Program-made: the position numbers and the translations under genes
NCBI GenBank assembly: GCA_965263375.1
Contig: OZ253669.1
Coordinates: forward strand, 2,170,001 to 2,234,000
Reading direction: 5' to 3'
Origin: JAJFFW01 sp965263375
GTDB lineage: Bacteria; Pseudomonadota; Alphaproteobacteria; Caulobacterales; Parvularculaceae
DNA: 64,000 bases
Shown: positions 1-7,236 of the stretch, in pieces
Position numbering within the stretch: position 1 is the first letter of the stretch
Layout: every line of letters starts with the position of its first letter
Notes under the pieces: generated by a model
The model's database searches: none
The model's input: only the letters and a program-made list of their open reading frames with translations
What the model was told of the DNA's origin: nothing

Positions 1-126
1 GCCAGCTGCTGCACCTCCTGCGCCGCTTGTCACTGTGCGGCTAGCCCGTTGCTCACCAGTGTAAGGATTTGTCGTACAGCCCACAGCGAAAATCGCCAAA
101 GCCCCTGCAATCATTAATTTGCGCAT
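1..126 (-). CDS. Small lipoprotein, N-terminal part only (runs off the window)
   Basis: Only the first 42 codons are in the window. They begin with a short charged start (MRK), a hydrophobic stretch and a lipobox-like VGC ending at Cys17, so the protein is probably a lipid-anchored envelope protein. The sequence after the cysteine (TTNPYTGEQ followed by a Gly/Ala-rich run) resembles the start of YiaD-like OmpA-family lipoproteins, which continue into a glycine zipper and a peptidoglycan-binding OmpA domain; that part is not visible here. An AGGAG ribosome binding site lies 6 bases before the ATG. Lipoprotein assignment is fairly firm; the OmpA-family assignment is inference. Confidence 0.7.
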   Translation of the reverse strand, partial: MRKLMIAGALAIFAVGCTTNPYTGEQRASRTVTSGAGGAAAG

Positions 127-462
127 CGATTTGCTCCTTTTGCGCGGCGCACCGCCGCCTTCGACGGGTTTGACCCCTTGATATTAAATAATGGTTTCAA
201 CCTATGGTCCCCAAAGGTTTTGGTACCCCAGTTTTCAGCAAACCAACATCTTTTCGCAGATTCGCCGTCGCTTAGAAAATCACTCGCTCATCATAGTCCT
301 CATGAGCGTACTGAGGTCCCGATACAATCTTGGAGAGTAACGCGTAATAACGTTGGGAATATGGCCTTATTGCGCCCCGCCTGGTATTAAAAACGGTTAA
401 TTCGCCAACAAAAATGGCGATGGCGCCACATTGCACTAATCGGGGCACTAATCGGGGCACTA
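127..462. other. Intergenic region left of the IS element
   Basis: This stretch between the lipoprotein start and the left IS end holds no convincing gene. The only short open frames lack ribosome binding sites and family resemblance. Just before the element the 12-base string ATCGGGGCACTA occurs twice in direct tandem (about 439-462), ending in the CTA that abuts the insertion. The lipoprotein promoter must lie near the left part but no clear -35/-10 pair was found. Confidence 0.5.
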
Positions 463-478
463 GGGTCCGGACCCATTA
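463..478 (+). repeat. Left terminal inverted repeat of the IS5-family element
   Basis: GGGTCCGGACCCATTA, imperfect inverted partner of 2515-2530 (14 of 16 identical). It follows CTA, giving a CTAG target context. The first 12 bases are also self-palindromic. Confidence 0.7.
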
Positions 479-553
479 ACGCAGTCCGACTCTAACGCTA
501 AAAGTTCCGTCAATCATCGTTGGCAGAAAATTTCAAAGGCTCGTTCAAGTGAG

Positions 554-1519
554 CTAGCCAATAACATTTGTTATCTTAGCGATGTCGTCAGATGTGATTT
601 GCATCTGGGTCGTGGATCGATTGCCTAAACGAAGATGTAAAAACTCAACGATCTCTTGTGCGACATCAACCTCACAGCAAGACTCAATTCCTTCGAATCC
701 TGGTGAGCTATTCGCTTCGCAGATTTTGTAACCGCCTTCATCGAATAACAGGTCGATGCCGGCTATATCTAGGCCGAGGATGCGTGCGCTCTCTAACGCG
801 AGCCATTCTGCATTGCGATCCGGCTTCCAAGGTAAGACCTCACCGCCCTGACTATAGTTTGCCTTGAAGTCATTACCTTGCGCTCGCCGTTCCATCGCAG
901 CGACGACTCTACCTCCGATCACTAACAAACGAACATCTCTGCCCCTAGAAGGCGCGACGAACTCCTGAAAAATTAGGTTTGCATTGGCCTGTGTTGCTCG
1001 CACGAGCTGCATCAGTTCATCAAATTTCCGTTCATCCTCACACAGAAAGACACCGCTCCCCTGACTGCCCGAAAGAGTTTTTACAATAAGCGGAAACCCA
1101 AGTGTCTTGCCGACAAGATTTATATCAACCGGAAACTTTGCAAGCATAGTCTTGGGGATGGGAAGGTTATGCTGGGCCAAACGCTGGTGTGCGAACAGCT
1201 TATCCTTTACTGTTTCAATCGCTGCAGCAGAATTATAGGTAGTTACCCTTAAACGTTCGAGTTGACGGATGACGGCAAGAGCAAAGTAGGTCGTTGATGC
1301 GCCCATTCTCGGGAGCATTACGTCAGGTATATCGACCTCAGCGCCGTCAATAAGCACTGAGCGGCGATCATCGCGGGACGCAATCAACTCAAATTGCTCA
1401 GGGGCATAAACGCCAGCATCAACGCCGCGATCCCTTAAACATTCAACTAATTTGTTGATCTCGTAGGCTTCAGGGCTAATCGCCGCCTCGTTCTTCTTAT
1501 AAAGGAGCCAAGTTTTCAT
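554..1519 (-). CDS. RimK-like ATP-grasp ligase (alpha-L-glutamate ligase family)
   Basis: The 321-residue product has the layout of RimK-type ATP-grasp enzymes, which ligate amino acids such as glutamate to protein or peptide carboxylates using ATP. Visible signatures are the PLIVKTLSGSQGSGV nucleotide-binding segment near residue 145, FQEFV and GRDVRLLVIGGRVVAAMER near 190-215, a GNDFKANYSQGG loop, and the metal-binding EANSSPGFEGIE near 270-280. It is slightly longer than the approximately 300-residue E. coli RimK. The substrate cannot be read from sequence; ribosomal protein S6 is the classical one. The gene is divergent from the transposase and lies between the IS ends, so it may have arrived as cargo. 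The ATG start has only a weak upstream GGA. Confidence 0.8.
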   Translation of the reverse strand: MKTWLLYKKNEAAISPEAYEINKLVECLRDRGVDAGVYAPEQFELIASRDDRRSVLIDGAEVDIPDVMLPRMGASTTYFALAVIRQLERLRVTTYNSAAAIETVKDKLFAHQRLAQHNLPIPKTMLAKFPVDINLVGKTLGFPLIVKTLSGSQGSGVFLCEDERKFDELMQLVRATQANANLIFQEFVAPSRGRDVRLLVIGGRVVAAMERRAQGNDFKANYSQGGEVLPWKPDRNAEWLALESARILGLDIAGIDLLFDEGGYKICEANSSPGFEGIESCCEVDVAQEIVEFLHLRLGNRSTTQMQITSDDIAKITNVIG

Positions 1520-1759
1520 AGGAATATCCGAGTTTCAATCGAAGTCGCGCGGTTGTATTCCGCTATGCCAACCGCGGCGATAAAAACCCAATATCCTAAA
1601 TTGGGTCATCGTCAACGATAATCGGCAAGCCCCAAAAAATGAACAGATCAGACCTTGGGCAGGCCGGCAATCGGGTGACTATTTTTCCGCCCTCCCGATC
1701 CCTCTGACTCTTTCAAATGAGAGCAAACGGTGATTTTTCACAATCAACGGGAGTTTGCC

Positions 1760-2520
1760 ATGTCAGATCATTTATTCTGGTTGACGGATGATCGCTTCGC
1801 ACGGCTGAAGCCGCTATTGCCCAACAAAGTTCGTGGCGTCGCCAGAGTGGATGATCGCCGCGTCATCTCCGGCATTATCCATGTGTTGAAGTCTGGCTGC
1901 CGTTGGGTCGATGCTCCATCAGAATACGGCCCTCGTAAAACGCTCTATGACCGTTTTGTACGGTGGGCGAAGAAAGGTATCTGGCAAGAGATCTTCATTG
2001 CTCTTGCCGATGCCGGAGGACCACCTAGCCAAGCCCTTATTGATAGCTCGGCTGTGCGAGCCCATCGGTCTGCTTCGGGCGGAAAAGGGGGGAGAAGACG
2101 CAAGGCATTGGCAGGTCGCGGGGCGGCCGCACGACGAAGATCCATGCAATCACCGACAGGCTTTGCCGCCCAATCCGGTTCATCCTGACCGGCGGGCATG
2201 TCCCGGACTGCATCGCCGCCGAACCGCTCCTCAAGCTGATGCCGCCGCGTGTGAATGTCGTGCAGGGCGATAAGGGCTATGATAGCAACGCCGTCCGCTC
2301 ACAGATCGAAAAGGCAGGCGCCGCGCCGAACATCCCGCCAAAGTCGAACCGCCGCTACAAACCTGGCTTCTCACCCGCTCTCTATCGCGGCCGAAACGCT
2401 GTCGAGCGCATGTTCGGAAGGCTCAAAGACTTCCGCCGCATCGGCACCCGCTACGACCGCAGGGCCGATGTCTTCCTCTCAGCCATGTGCCTCGCCGCAA
2501 CCGTCAGCTACTGGTTATGA
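1760..2520 (+). CDS. IS5-family transposase, two frames joined by a -1 shift
   Basis: The first frame (from the ATG at 1760) encodes the N-terminal half beginning MSDHLFWLTDDRFARL and containing the first catalytic Asp in ALIDSSAVRAHR. It reads out of phase after GGKGG. Shifting back one base at the A4G6 run (2083-2092) continues as EKTQGIGRSRGGRTTKIHA, then GDKGYDS (second Asp) and NAVERMFGRLKDFRRI (the Glu of the DDE triad), ending at 2520. The join restores the family sequence exactly. Many IS427-group elements make the transposase by programmed -1 frameshifting at such runs, so this copy may be active; an inactivating indel is the alternative. The ten residues encoded upstream of 1760 are probably not translated. 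Confidence 0.85.
2083..2092 (+). other. Probable -1 ribosomal slippage site in the transposase gene
   Basis: The zero-frame codons are GGA AAA GGG GGG AGA. Re-reading one base back after the second GGG gives GAG AAG ACG CAA, which restores the conserved transposase sequence. A run of four A followed by six G is a plausible slippery tract. Confidence 0.6.
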
Positions 2521-2530
2521 GTCCGGACCC
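2515..2530 (-). repeat. Right terminal inverted repeat of the IS5-family element
   Basis: Read on the minus strand it is GGGTCCGGACTCATAA, pairing with 463-478. It overlaps the last codons of the transposase gene and is followed by TAG, completing the CTAG target. Confidence 0.75.
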
Positions 2531-2534
2531 TAGT

Positions 2535-2548
2535 GGTCCAGAACCTAG
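2535..2548 (-). repeat. Degenerate second IS-end-like sequence
   Basis: On the minus strand this reads CTAGGTTCTGGACC, close to CTAGGGTCCGGACC of the adjacent IS end (two mismatches in 14). It starts four bases beyond the right end and may be a remnant of an older related insertion at the same site. Confidence 0.35.
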
Positions 2549-2630
2549 AAATTACTACTTATTGCCAAGACAAGCATATGAGTGACGACGGCCTTATCGA
2601 TCGCGAGAAAATAAGTTTCATCACAATTAC

Positions 2631-2658
2631 TTGACCTTCCCCTTAGCGACCCTATATA
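2631..2658 (+). promoter_or_regulatory. groESL promoter (sigma-70 type)
   Basis: TTGACC (2631-2636) and TATATA (2653-2658) are separated by 16 bases, a near-consensus housekeeping promoter. Transcription would begin at about 2664, placing the start inside the CIRCE operator, the usual repression geometry for HrcA. Confidence 0.7.
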
Positions 2659-2662
2659 CCCG

Positions 2663-2689
2663 CTAGCACTCGCTAACAACGAGTGCTAA
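2663..2689 (+). promoter_or_regulatory. CIRCE operator (HrcA binding site)
   Basis: The sequence is CTAGCACTC, nine spacer bases, then GAGTGCTAA. It matches the CIRCE consensus TTAGCACTC-N9-GAGTGCTAA at every position except the first. HrcA, not encoded in this window, should repress groESL here and release it on heat shock. Confidence 0.93.
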
Positions 2690-2761
2690 TCACGCATTAA
2701 GCGTGATTTTTCTGATTTAAGTCATTGTTTCTTATATAAGAATGCATCGGGAGATCATAAT

Positions 2762-3046
2762 ATGGCGTTACGCCCCCTCCATGACCGCGTTCTCGTCCGT
2801 CGTATCGAAGAAGACGAGAAAGTGGGCTCAATCATCATTCCAGACTCAGCAAAAGAAAAACCTAGCCAAGGCGAAGTTGTTGCTGTCGGTTCTGGCGCCC
2901 GCGGCGACGATAACGAGATCGTGCCAATGGACGTAAAAGCTGGTGAGAAAATTTTGTTCGGCAAGTGGTCAGGCACCGAAGTCAAAGTCGACGGCGAAGA
3001 TCTGTTGATCATGAAAGAGTCCGACATCCTCGGCGTTATTGAATAA
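2762..3046 (+). CDS. groES: Co-chaperonin GroES
   Basis: The 94-residue protein is full length for GroES, the heptameric lid that caps the GroEL folding chamber in the cytoplasm. Typical features are the LRPLHDRVLVRR start, the mobile loop with SIIIPDSAKEKPSQGEVVAVG, and the C-terminal DLLIMKESDILGVIE. GGGAG lies 8 bases before the ATG. It is the first gene of the groES-groEL operon, 39 bases ahead of groEL, and is controlled by the CIRCE operator about 70 bases upstream. Confidence 0.97.
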   Translation: MALRPLHDRVLVRRIEEDEKVGSIIIPDSAKEKPSQGEVVAVGSGARGDDNEIVPMDVKAGEKILFGKWSGTEVKVDGEDLLIMKESDILGVIE

Positions 3047-3085
3047 ACAAAAACTCAGTTTCGAATTTTTAGGAGAACGTGAAAC

Positions 3086-4738
3086 ATGGCAGCGAAAGAA
3101 GTCAAATTCGACGTTGAAGCGCGCGATAAATTGCTGCGCGGCGTCGACATCCTCGCCAATGCTGTAAAAGTAACTCTAGGCCCTAAAGGCCGCAACGTTG
3201 TAATCGATAAGTCTTTTGGCGCACCACGCACCACAAAAGACGGCGTCACCGTTGCAAAAGAGATCGAGCTTGAAGACAAGTTCGAAAACATGGGCGCCCA
3301 AATGGTGCGCGAAGTCGCTTCAAAAACAAATGATGTTGCAGGCGACGGCACAACAACAGCGACAGTTCTAACCCAAGCAATCGTGCGCGAAGGCGCAAAA
3401 GCGGTTGCTGCAGGCATGAACCCAATGGACCTAAAGCGCGGCGTGGAGCTTGCGGTTACTAAAGTCGTTGCGAACATCCAAGAGCGTTCAACAAAGATCG
3501 CCTCTTCTGACGAGATTGCTCAGGTTGGCACAATCTCAGCAAACGGCGAAGCGCAAATCGGTCGAGACATTGCTGAAGCAATGGACAAAGTCGGTAATGA
3601 AGGCGTTATCACTGTTGAAGAAGCTAAGTCCCTTGAGACTGAGCTTGATGTTGTTGAAGGCATGCAGTTTGACCGCGGCTATCTTTCTCCATACTTCATC
3701 ACGAACGCTGACAAAATGATCTGTGATCTGGAGGATCCTTTCATCCTTCTTCACGAGAAAAAACTTTCAAACCTTCAGTCAATGTTGCCGCTTCTTGAAG
3801 CTGTTGTTCAGTCTGGCAAGCCGCTTCTTATCATTGCCGAAGACGTTGAGGGCGAAGCGCTTGCAACTCTCGTTGTGAACAAACTACGCGGCGGTCTAAA
3901 AATTGCTGCTGTTAAGGCCCCTGGCTTTGGCGATCGCCGTAAAGCAATGCTTGAAGATATTGCTGTTCTTACTGGCGGTCAGGTTATCTCTGAAGATCTT
4001 GGCATCAAGCTTGAAAACGTCACACTCGACATGCTTGGCACGTCTAAGAAAGTCACGATCAACAAAGACGACACAACAATCGTTGACGGCGCTGGTGAGA
4101 AAGCTGATATCGAAGCTCGCACTTCTCAAATCCGCACACAAATCGAAGAAACATCTTCTGATTATGACCGCGAAAAACTGCAAGAGCGCTTAGCGAAACT
4201 CGCTGGCGGTGTTGCTGTGATCAAAGTTGGCGGCGCAACAGAAGTTGAAGTGAAAGAGCGTAAAGACCGCGTTGATGACGCGCTTAACGCAACACGCGCT
4301 GCTGTTGAAGAAGGCATCGTCCCAGGCGGCGGCACAGCGCTTCTTTACGGCAGCAAAGTGCTTGAAGGCGTCACTGGTGAGAATGCTGACCAAGACGCTG
4401 GCATCGCGATTGTTCGCCGTGCGCTTCAAGCGCCGATCCGTCAGATCGTTGAAAACGCAGGCGGTGAAGGTTCTATCGTTGTTGGAAAGCTTTTAGAGCA
4501 AGACAGCAACACGTTCGGCTTTAATGCGCAAACGGAAGAGTACGTTGACCTTGTTGAGGCTGGCGTTATCGATCCTGCAAAAGTTGTTCGTACAGCCCTT
4601 CAAGACGCGGCTTCTGTTGCTGGTCTTTTGATCACAACTGAAGCGATGGTTGCTGAAGCGCCGAAGAAAGACGGCGGCGCGGCTGCTCCTGCGATGCCTG
4701 ATATGGGCGGCATGGGCGGCATGGGCGGCATGATGTAA
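3086..4738 (+). CDS. groEL: Chaperonin GroEL
   Basis: The 550-residue protein is a full-length group I chaperonin, the 14-subunit ATP-dependent folding chamber. Signatures include VTLGPKGRNVVIDKSFGAP near residue 27, the ATP-site GDGTTTATVL near 86, the apical-domain substrate-binding region, AAVEEGIVPGGG near 405, and the flexible GGM-rich tail ending GGMGGMGGMM. AGGAGAA precedes the ATG. It is co-transcribed with groES. The last codons (GGC GGC ATG ATG) are also the first bases of the 90-bp tandem repeat that follows the stop, so the repeat appears to have grown from the 3' end of this gene. Confidence 0.98.
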   Translation: MAAKEVKFDVEARDKLLRGVDILANAVKVTLGPKGRNVVIDKSFGAPRTTKDGVTVAKEIELEDKFENMGAQMVREVASKTNDVAGDGTTTATVLTQAIVREGAKAVAAGMNPMDLKRGVELAVTKVVANIQERSTKIASSDEIAQVGTISANGEAQIGRDIAEAMDKVGNEGVITVEEAKSLETELDVVEGMQFDRGYLSPYFITNADKMICDLEDPFILLHEKKLSNLQSMLPLLEAVVQSGKPLLIIAEDVEGEALATLVVNKLRGGLKIAAVKAPGFGDRRKAMLEDIAVLTGGQVISEDLGIKLENVTLDMLGTSKKVTINKDDTTIVDGAGEKADIEARTSQIRTQIEETSSDYDREKLQERLAKLAGGVAVIKVGGATEVEVKERKDRVDDALNATRAAVEEGIVPGGGTALLYGSKVLEGVTGENADQDAGIAIVRRALQAPIRQIVENAGGEGSIVVGKLLEQDSNTFGFNAQTEEYVDLVEAGVIDPAKVVRTALQDAASVAGLLITTEAMVAEAPKKDGGAAAPAMPDMGGMGGMGGMM

Positions 4739-5018
4739 TTGCCGCTAGGCAATAACATCGAAAAGCCGCCCATCTTTTAAGATCCGAGGGAACAGCCTCA
4801 CTGTTCCCCGAGGGGCGGCATGATGTTATTCGCCGCTAGGCAATAACATCGAAAAGCCGCCCATCTTTTAAGATCCGAGGGAACAGCCACGCTGTTCCCC
4901 GAGGGGCGGCATGATGTAATTGCCGCTAGGCAATAACATCGATAAGCCGCCCATCTTTTAAGATCCGAGGGAACAGCCTCGCTGTTCCCCGAGGGGCGGC
5001 ATGATGTTATTCGCCGCT
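4723..5018 (+). repeat. 90-bp tandem repeat with strong stem-loops after groEL
   Basis: Copies begin at about 4723, 4813, 4904 and 4994 (periods 90, 91 and 90); the fourth is cut after about 25 bases. The first copy includes the last groEL codons and stop. Each unit holds a small hairpin (ATTGCC-gcta-GGCAAT or a bulged variant), then an outer stem GCCGCCC/GGGCGGC enclosing a short ATCTT/AAGAT hairpin and a long GGGAACAGC/GCTGTTCCC hairpin. The arms are nearly invariant while the three-base loop differs (CTC-A, CAC, CTC), which suggests that the fold matters. No U-tract follows the units, so they are not simple terminators; a role in 3' end stability of groESL mRNA is possible. Confidence 0.9.
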
Positions 5019-5047
5019 GGTGATTATGACACCGCAACAAGTCCACC

Positions 5048-5077
5048 TTGATCCTTTATCTCCCCCCTAAGGATCAA
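5048..5077 (+). other. Hairpin before the groESL terminator
   Basis: TTGATCCTT and AAGGATCAA form a nine-base stem around a 12-base C-rich loop. There is no following T-run; it sits between the tandem repeats and the terminator. Confidence 0.5.
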
Positions 5078-5080
5078 ATG

Positions 5081-5111
5081 ACGGTCCGGCGCACGCGTCG
5101 GACCGTTTTGT
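5081..5111 (+). terminator. Intrinsic terminator of groESL
   Basis: ACGGTCCG pairs with CGGACCGT across a GC-rich ten-base loop and is followed by TTTGTT. It lies beyond the repeat array and is the first structure with a T-tract after groEL. Confidence 0.75.
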
Positions 5112-5243
5112 TATATGCCTAGCTCTACTTTCAACCTTAAGACGAATACATTCACTGCACTTGCATAATACTTTCGCAAATGACAATAATGAATAATCTG
5201 TAAGTTATAAGCAGACAGGGTTTTTGTATTTTGGGGGAAATTA

Positions 5244-7226
5244 ATGCGCACAAAGCAGTTAATACGTCGCGCGCCTTTAAAGCGCCGGACCAATCCAATT
5301 AATTTTATTACTAGCCTTGCAGCCGCTTTATTAGCGAGCACTGTCACGGCCAAAGCCGCTGAGATCCCGCCGATTGAAGAATTCGCGCGCCTTCCCCTTT
5401 TGAAGCAAGTGCGGGTCTCGCCCGGGGGTAAATACATGTCCGCCCGCGTTGGCATTGACGGGAGCTACAATGCGGTCATTTATAAATTCAACAAAGATGG
5501 CGGAATTGAAGCCACCAACGGCATTAAAGAAGATGATGAACGCTGGATAAGTCAATTCCGGTGGGTCAATGAAGACCGACTTGTCTTTAGTCTTGGTTTT
5601 AACTCCAAACGTTATGGAACCGATACGGTTGAACGGCGCTTATACAGCTTAACGGCCGAGCCAGGCAAACCAACGGCGCTTTTCAGGCACGATAAAAATA
5701 AAATGCCCGTACAAATTGAAGATGATATTGTATCGTGGATTGATGACGATCCGAACAATATCCTGGTTCAGTATCGCCAGTCTGAAGCTTCTCGCTCGCC
5801 GCATGTCATGCGGGTCGCCGTTGACAAACGCAGACTGCATAAAACGGTGCAGCCTCTAAAAACCGGCATTTATAATTGGCAAGCAGATTATAAAGGCGTT
5901 ATACGCGCGGGCCAGGGGTATAAAGACAAGGCCGAGACAAAACCATACAAAATCATCCGCACCGGCGAAGCGGATAAATGGCGCGACATCTCCCACCGTA
6001 TTGCCGATGGCGCACCGGATTTTAACATTCTAGGGTTTAGCAGCAACCCTGAAATCGCTTACGTTAAATCCGCTCACGAATATGATCTCGGCGCGTTGTA
6101 CGAATACAACATCACCACTGATTCTTTTAGCAAAATGATTTTCCGTAGTCAGACCGCTGAAATTGGGCGGCTTTATCAGTCAACCACTGACGGAAAAATT
6201 CGGGGCGTTAGCCATAGTGACGTTGAATGGTCTGACTTAAAGTTAAAACAAGAAATCAAAGTTATTGAAGAAGTCTTCCCAGACCAGTCTGTCTCCTTAA
6301 TCAGAGAAAGCATTGATCAAAAATTCGCGGTGTATGACATTTCTGGCGCGACTGAGCCGGGCCGATACTACATTTTAGACCGTGCAACCCCAAACCTCAT
6401 TACTTTACCGCCGCAATATCCTGAACTTGAAAAACGCACTTTGTCCCCCGTTGTGGTGAAAAAATATAAAGCGCGCGACGGGCTGGAAATTAAGGCGTAC
6501 ATAACCTTGCCCGCTGGGGCAAAAACGCTAGACGACGTGGAAAATGCGCCGTTTATCATCCATCCCCATGGCGGCCCACATTCGCGGGATTTTTTAAGGT
6601 TTGACTATTGGACGCAATTTTACGCCTCCCGCGGGTATGGGGTTCTACAGATGAATTTCCGCGGCTCCACCGGTTCCGGCCAAAAATTCCGTGAGGCAGG
6701 CGCCAAAGAATGGGGCCAAGCCATGCAGGACGACATCACCGACGGCGCCAAATGGATCATTAGCCAAGGTTACGCCAACAAAGACCGTCTTGCCATCTTA
6801 GGGGGCTCGTACGGCGGATACGCGGCGCTGATGGGCGCGGTAAAAACGCCAGATCTTTATCAGTGTGCTGTTAGCTTCGCAGGCGTTAGCGACCTACCCG
6901 CTATGCTCCGGCGCGACCGTGAATATATCGGCGGTAAAGCATCTGCGAATTATATCGGCCGTCTATGGAAAGACCGCAAATATTTAAAAGAAAACTCTCC
7001 CGTTGAGCGCGCCCAGGAAGTAAAAATCCCTGTCCTTCTCATCCATGGCGAAGATGATCGCGTGGTGGACGTCACCCAGTCAAAGAAAATGCGCCGAGCC
7101 TTAAAAAGCGCCGGCAAAGCGGTTGAATATATCGAATATGAAAAAGGCGATCACTATCTTAGTCTGTATAAAAATAGAGTACGCTTTTTAGAAGAAACTG
7201 AACGCTTCTTGAACAAGTGCATGTAG
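5244..7226 (+). CDS. Exported S9-family (prolyl oligopeptidase type) peptidase
   Basis: The 660-residue protein starts with a basic region and a hydrophobic stretch ending at AKAAE near residue 35, consistent with a signal peptide. An N-terminal beta-propeller-like region is followed by the alpha/beta-hydrolase domain. The nucleophile Ser522 is in GGSYGGYAAL, the acid Asp605 in HGEDDRVVD and the base His637 in KGDHYLS. These are the triad of S9 dipeptidyl/acylaminoacyl peptidases, which trim peptides in the periplasm. GGGGG precedes the ATG. It converges on an M19 dipeptidase gene, and both may serve peptide utilisation. Confidence 0.9.
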   Translation: MRTKQLIRRAPLKRRTNPINFITSLAAALLASTVTAKAAEIPPIEEFARLPLLKQVRVSPGGKYMSARVGIDGSYNAVIYKFNKDGGIEATNGIKEDDERWISQFRWVNEDRLVFSLGFNSKRYGTDTVERRLYSLTAEPGKPTALFRHDKNKMPVQIEDDIVSWIDDDPNNILVQYRQSEASRSPHVMRVAVDKRRLHKTVQPLKTGIYNWQADYKGVIRAGQGYKDKAETKPYKIIRTGEADKWRDISHRIADGAPDFNILGFSSNPEIAYVKSAHEYDLGALYEYNITTDSFSKMIFRSQTAEIGRLYQSTTDGKIRGVSHSDVEWSDLKLKQEIKVIEEVFPDQSVSLIRESIDQKFAVYDISGATEPGRYYILDRATPNLITLPPQYPELEKRTLSPVVVKKYKARDGLEIKAYITLPAGAKTLDDVENAPFIIHPHGGPHSRDFLRFDYWTQFYASRGYGVLQMNFRGSTGSGQKFREAGAKEWGQAMQDDITDGAKWIISQGYANKDRLAILGGSYGGYAALMGAVKTPDLYQCAVSFAGVSDLPAMLRRDREYIGGKASANYIGRLWKDRKYLKENSPVERAQEVKIPVLLIHGEDDRVVDVTQSKKMRRALKSAGKAVEYIEYEKGDHYLSLYKNRVRFLEETERFLNKCM

Positions 7227-7236
7227 GGCGCCTTTA

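Larger units (their letters stand above)
463..2530. mobile_element. IS5-family element (IS427-like) enclosing an ATP-grasp gene
   Basis: The left boundary GGGTCCGGACCCATTA and the reverse complement of the right boundary, GGGTCCGGACTCATAA, match at 14 of 16 positions. Both ends are flanked by TA inside a CTAG context (CTA before, TAG after), as expected for IS427-group insertions that duplicate TA. The right end lies directly after the transposase stop. Ordinary elements of this group are under 1 kb, with the transposase starting within about 100 bases of the left end; here the left repeat is about 1.3 kb away and a divergent RimK-like gene fills the gap. Either the element carries a passenger gene, or a second, degraded copy supplied the left end. 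Confidence 0.6.

Noticed and set aside
178..390. Open frame left of the IS element
   Set aside because: It has no ribosome binding site, and the composition is not coding-like.
3896..4429. Open frames inside groEL on other frames and the opposite strand
   Set aside because: They are by-products of the strong codon bias of groEL, with no ribosome binding sites or family features.
4723..5018. Regular repeats after groEL as a CRISPR array
   Set aside because: The copies are contiguous 90-bp tandem units with no unique spacers, and no cas genes are present.
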